Source of the DNA: Candidatus Vallotia laricis
Lineage (GTDB): Bacteria; Pseudomonadota; Gammaproteobacteria; Burkholderiales; Burkholderiaceae
Assembly: GCF_020541325.1 (NCBI RefSeq)
Contig: NZ_CP047399.1
Coordinates: 620,001 to 684,000 of the forward strand
Direction of reading: 5' to 3'
Length of the DNA stretch: 64,000 bases
Positions within the stretch are counted from its first letter, which is position 1. The number at the start of each line of letters is the position of its first letter. Positions 63,302 through 64,000 of this stretch are shown here, piece after piece. The notes below the pieces were generated by a model. That model worked only from the letters and a program-made list of their open reading frames with translations, had not been told where the DNA came from and searched no databases. The translations under genes and the position numbers were made by a program.

Positions 63302-64000
63302 CTAAGATACCTGCAACTCATTGCGCAGGCGATCGAGAAAGTCTTCGAATAGCATCACACCTAAGTCGATGCCGCCACGGGCGCGCACGGCTAACGTTTG
63401 CTTATCGCGCTCTTTGTCACCAACAATTACTAAATATGGGACTTTTTTTAGCGCGTATTCTCGTATTTTATAGCTAATCTTTTCGTTACGCAAATCGGCG
63501 GACGCCCTAAACCCTTGTTTTTTCAACAATTGGGTAACAATATTTGCGTAGACAACTGAACTTTCTGCAATATTGAGCACAATAACTTGCATTGGAGCTA
63601 GCCATAATGGCATCGCACCAGCATAGTGCTCAATTAAAATGCCAAGAAAGCGCTCCATCGAACCTAAAATCGCTCGGTGCAATATTACTGGGCAGCATCG
63701 ACTATTGCTTTCTGATACATATTCCGCTCCAAGGCGCTTTGGTAGTACAAAGTCTAGCTGAAGAGTTCCGCACTGCCACGATCTTCCCAGGGCATCCTTA
63801 ATATGGTATTCAACCTTTGGACCATAGAAGGCTCCTTCGCCATTAAGTTCTTGCCACTGTAGACCGCAGGCAGATAGGGCCGCACGCAAGCCCTGCTCTG
63901 CGCGATCCCATGTATCATCTGTGCCTGCGCGTTTTTCTGGTCGCAGTGCTAGTTTGATGTTGATCTGCCGGAAGCCGAAATCTTTGTATACACTCATCGC
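63302..64000 (-). CDS. thrS: Threonyl-tRNA synthetase, C-terminal 230 or so residues (runs off the window)
   Basis: Class II synthetase charging tRNA-Thr. Only the C-terminal portion lies here, the frame being open to the window edge. Seen: [55 protein letters not shown], motif 3 region [21 protein letters not shown], and the anticodon domain with [34 protein letters not shown] and [12 protein letters not shown]. The next gene is infC (54 bases to its ATC), the standard thrS-infC order. A Met near 63997 is internal. Confidence 0.96.
   Translation of the reverse strand, partial: AMSVYKDFGFRQINIKLALRPEKRAGTDDTWDRAEQGLRAALSACGLQWQELNGEGAFYGPKVEYHIKDALGRSWQCGTLQLDFVLPKRLGAEYVSESNSRCCPVILHRAILGSMERFLGILIEHYAGAMPLWLAPMQVIVLNIAESSVVYANIVTQLLKKQGFRASADLRNEKISYKIREYALKKVPYLVIVGDKERDKQTLAVRARGGIDLGVMLFEDFLDRLRNELQVS

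Overview
The window looks like a piece of the chromosome of a betaproteobacterium of the Burkholderiaceae that is an intracellular or otherwise host-restricted symbiont in the middle of genome reduction. Three gene blocks follow Burkholderia-type order: hom; purA-hisZ-hflC-hflK-hflX-hfq-der-bamB-hisS-ispG-rodZ-rlmN-ndk; and thrS-infC-rpmI-rplT-pheS-pheT-ihfA. The sequence is moderately AT-rich. Long intergenic stretches of 0.5 to 3.4 kb hold decayed gene fragments. Adelgid-associated 'Candidatus Vallotia' or a similar reduced Burkholderia relative is a plausible source, but this is an inference from gene order and decay pattern, not from a database search.

Layout. 1-4.3 kb: 5' part of hom, a broken alaT, a small Mth938-like gene and a broken ArnB-like aminotransferase. 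4.3-9.2 kb: phosphate transporter pair, dnaB, and the rpsF-priB-rpsR-rplI operon with a visible promoter and terminator. 10.1-12.8 kb: asparaginase plus a YbiT-type ABC-F protein. 12.8-16.2 kb: decayed DNA with a 7-bp microsatellite. 16.2-18.9 kb: pgeF-rluD divergent from bamD. 20.3-29.7 kb: purA, hisZ, hflC, hflK, hflX, hfq, der, bamB. 30-35.5 kb: hisS, ispG, truncated rodZ, rlmN, ndk. 35.7-39.1 kb: a BI-1 protein, truncated nlpD and a ruined surE. 39.5-43.1 kb: recR, ybaB, dnaX and the 4.5S RNA gene. 43.3-46.7 kb: trxA, rho, rpmE2. 48-50.6 kb: tRNA-Asp, tRNA-Glu, tRNA-Ala and gltX. 52.3 kb: fabI. 53.5-56.8 kb: a four-gene FtrABCD-type iron uptake operon behind a Fur-box-like site. 57.9-64 kb: ihfA, pheT, pheS, rplT, rpmI, infC and the 3' part of thrS.

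Functionally, almost all intact genes belong to translation, replication, outer-membrane assembly, protein quality control, purine/histidine/isoprenoid/threonine synthesis, fatty-acid synthesis, and iron and phosphate import. The recognisable ruins are alanine aminotransferase, lipid A modification (ArnB-like) and the surE-(pcm)-nlpD stress/envelope block. This fits loss of free-living functions with retention of a growth core. I found no CRISPR array, no transposase and no clear new multi-gene system. The most informative items are the identifiable pseudogenes, the retained iron system with its operator, the runs of G or C confined mostly to non-coding DNA, and the heptanucleotide repeat.
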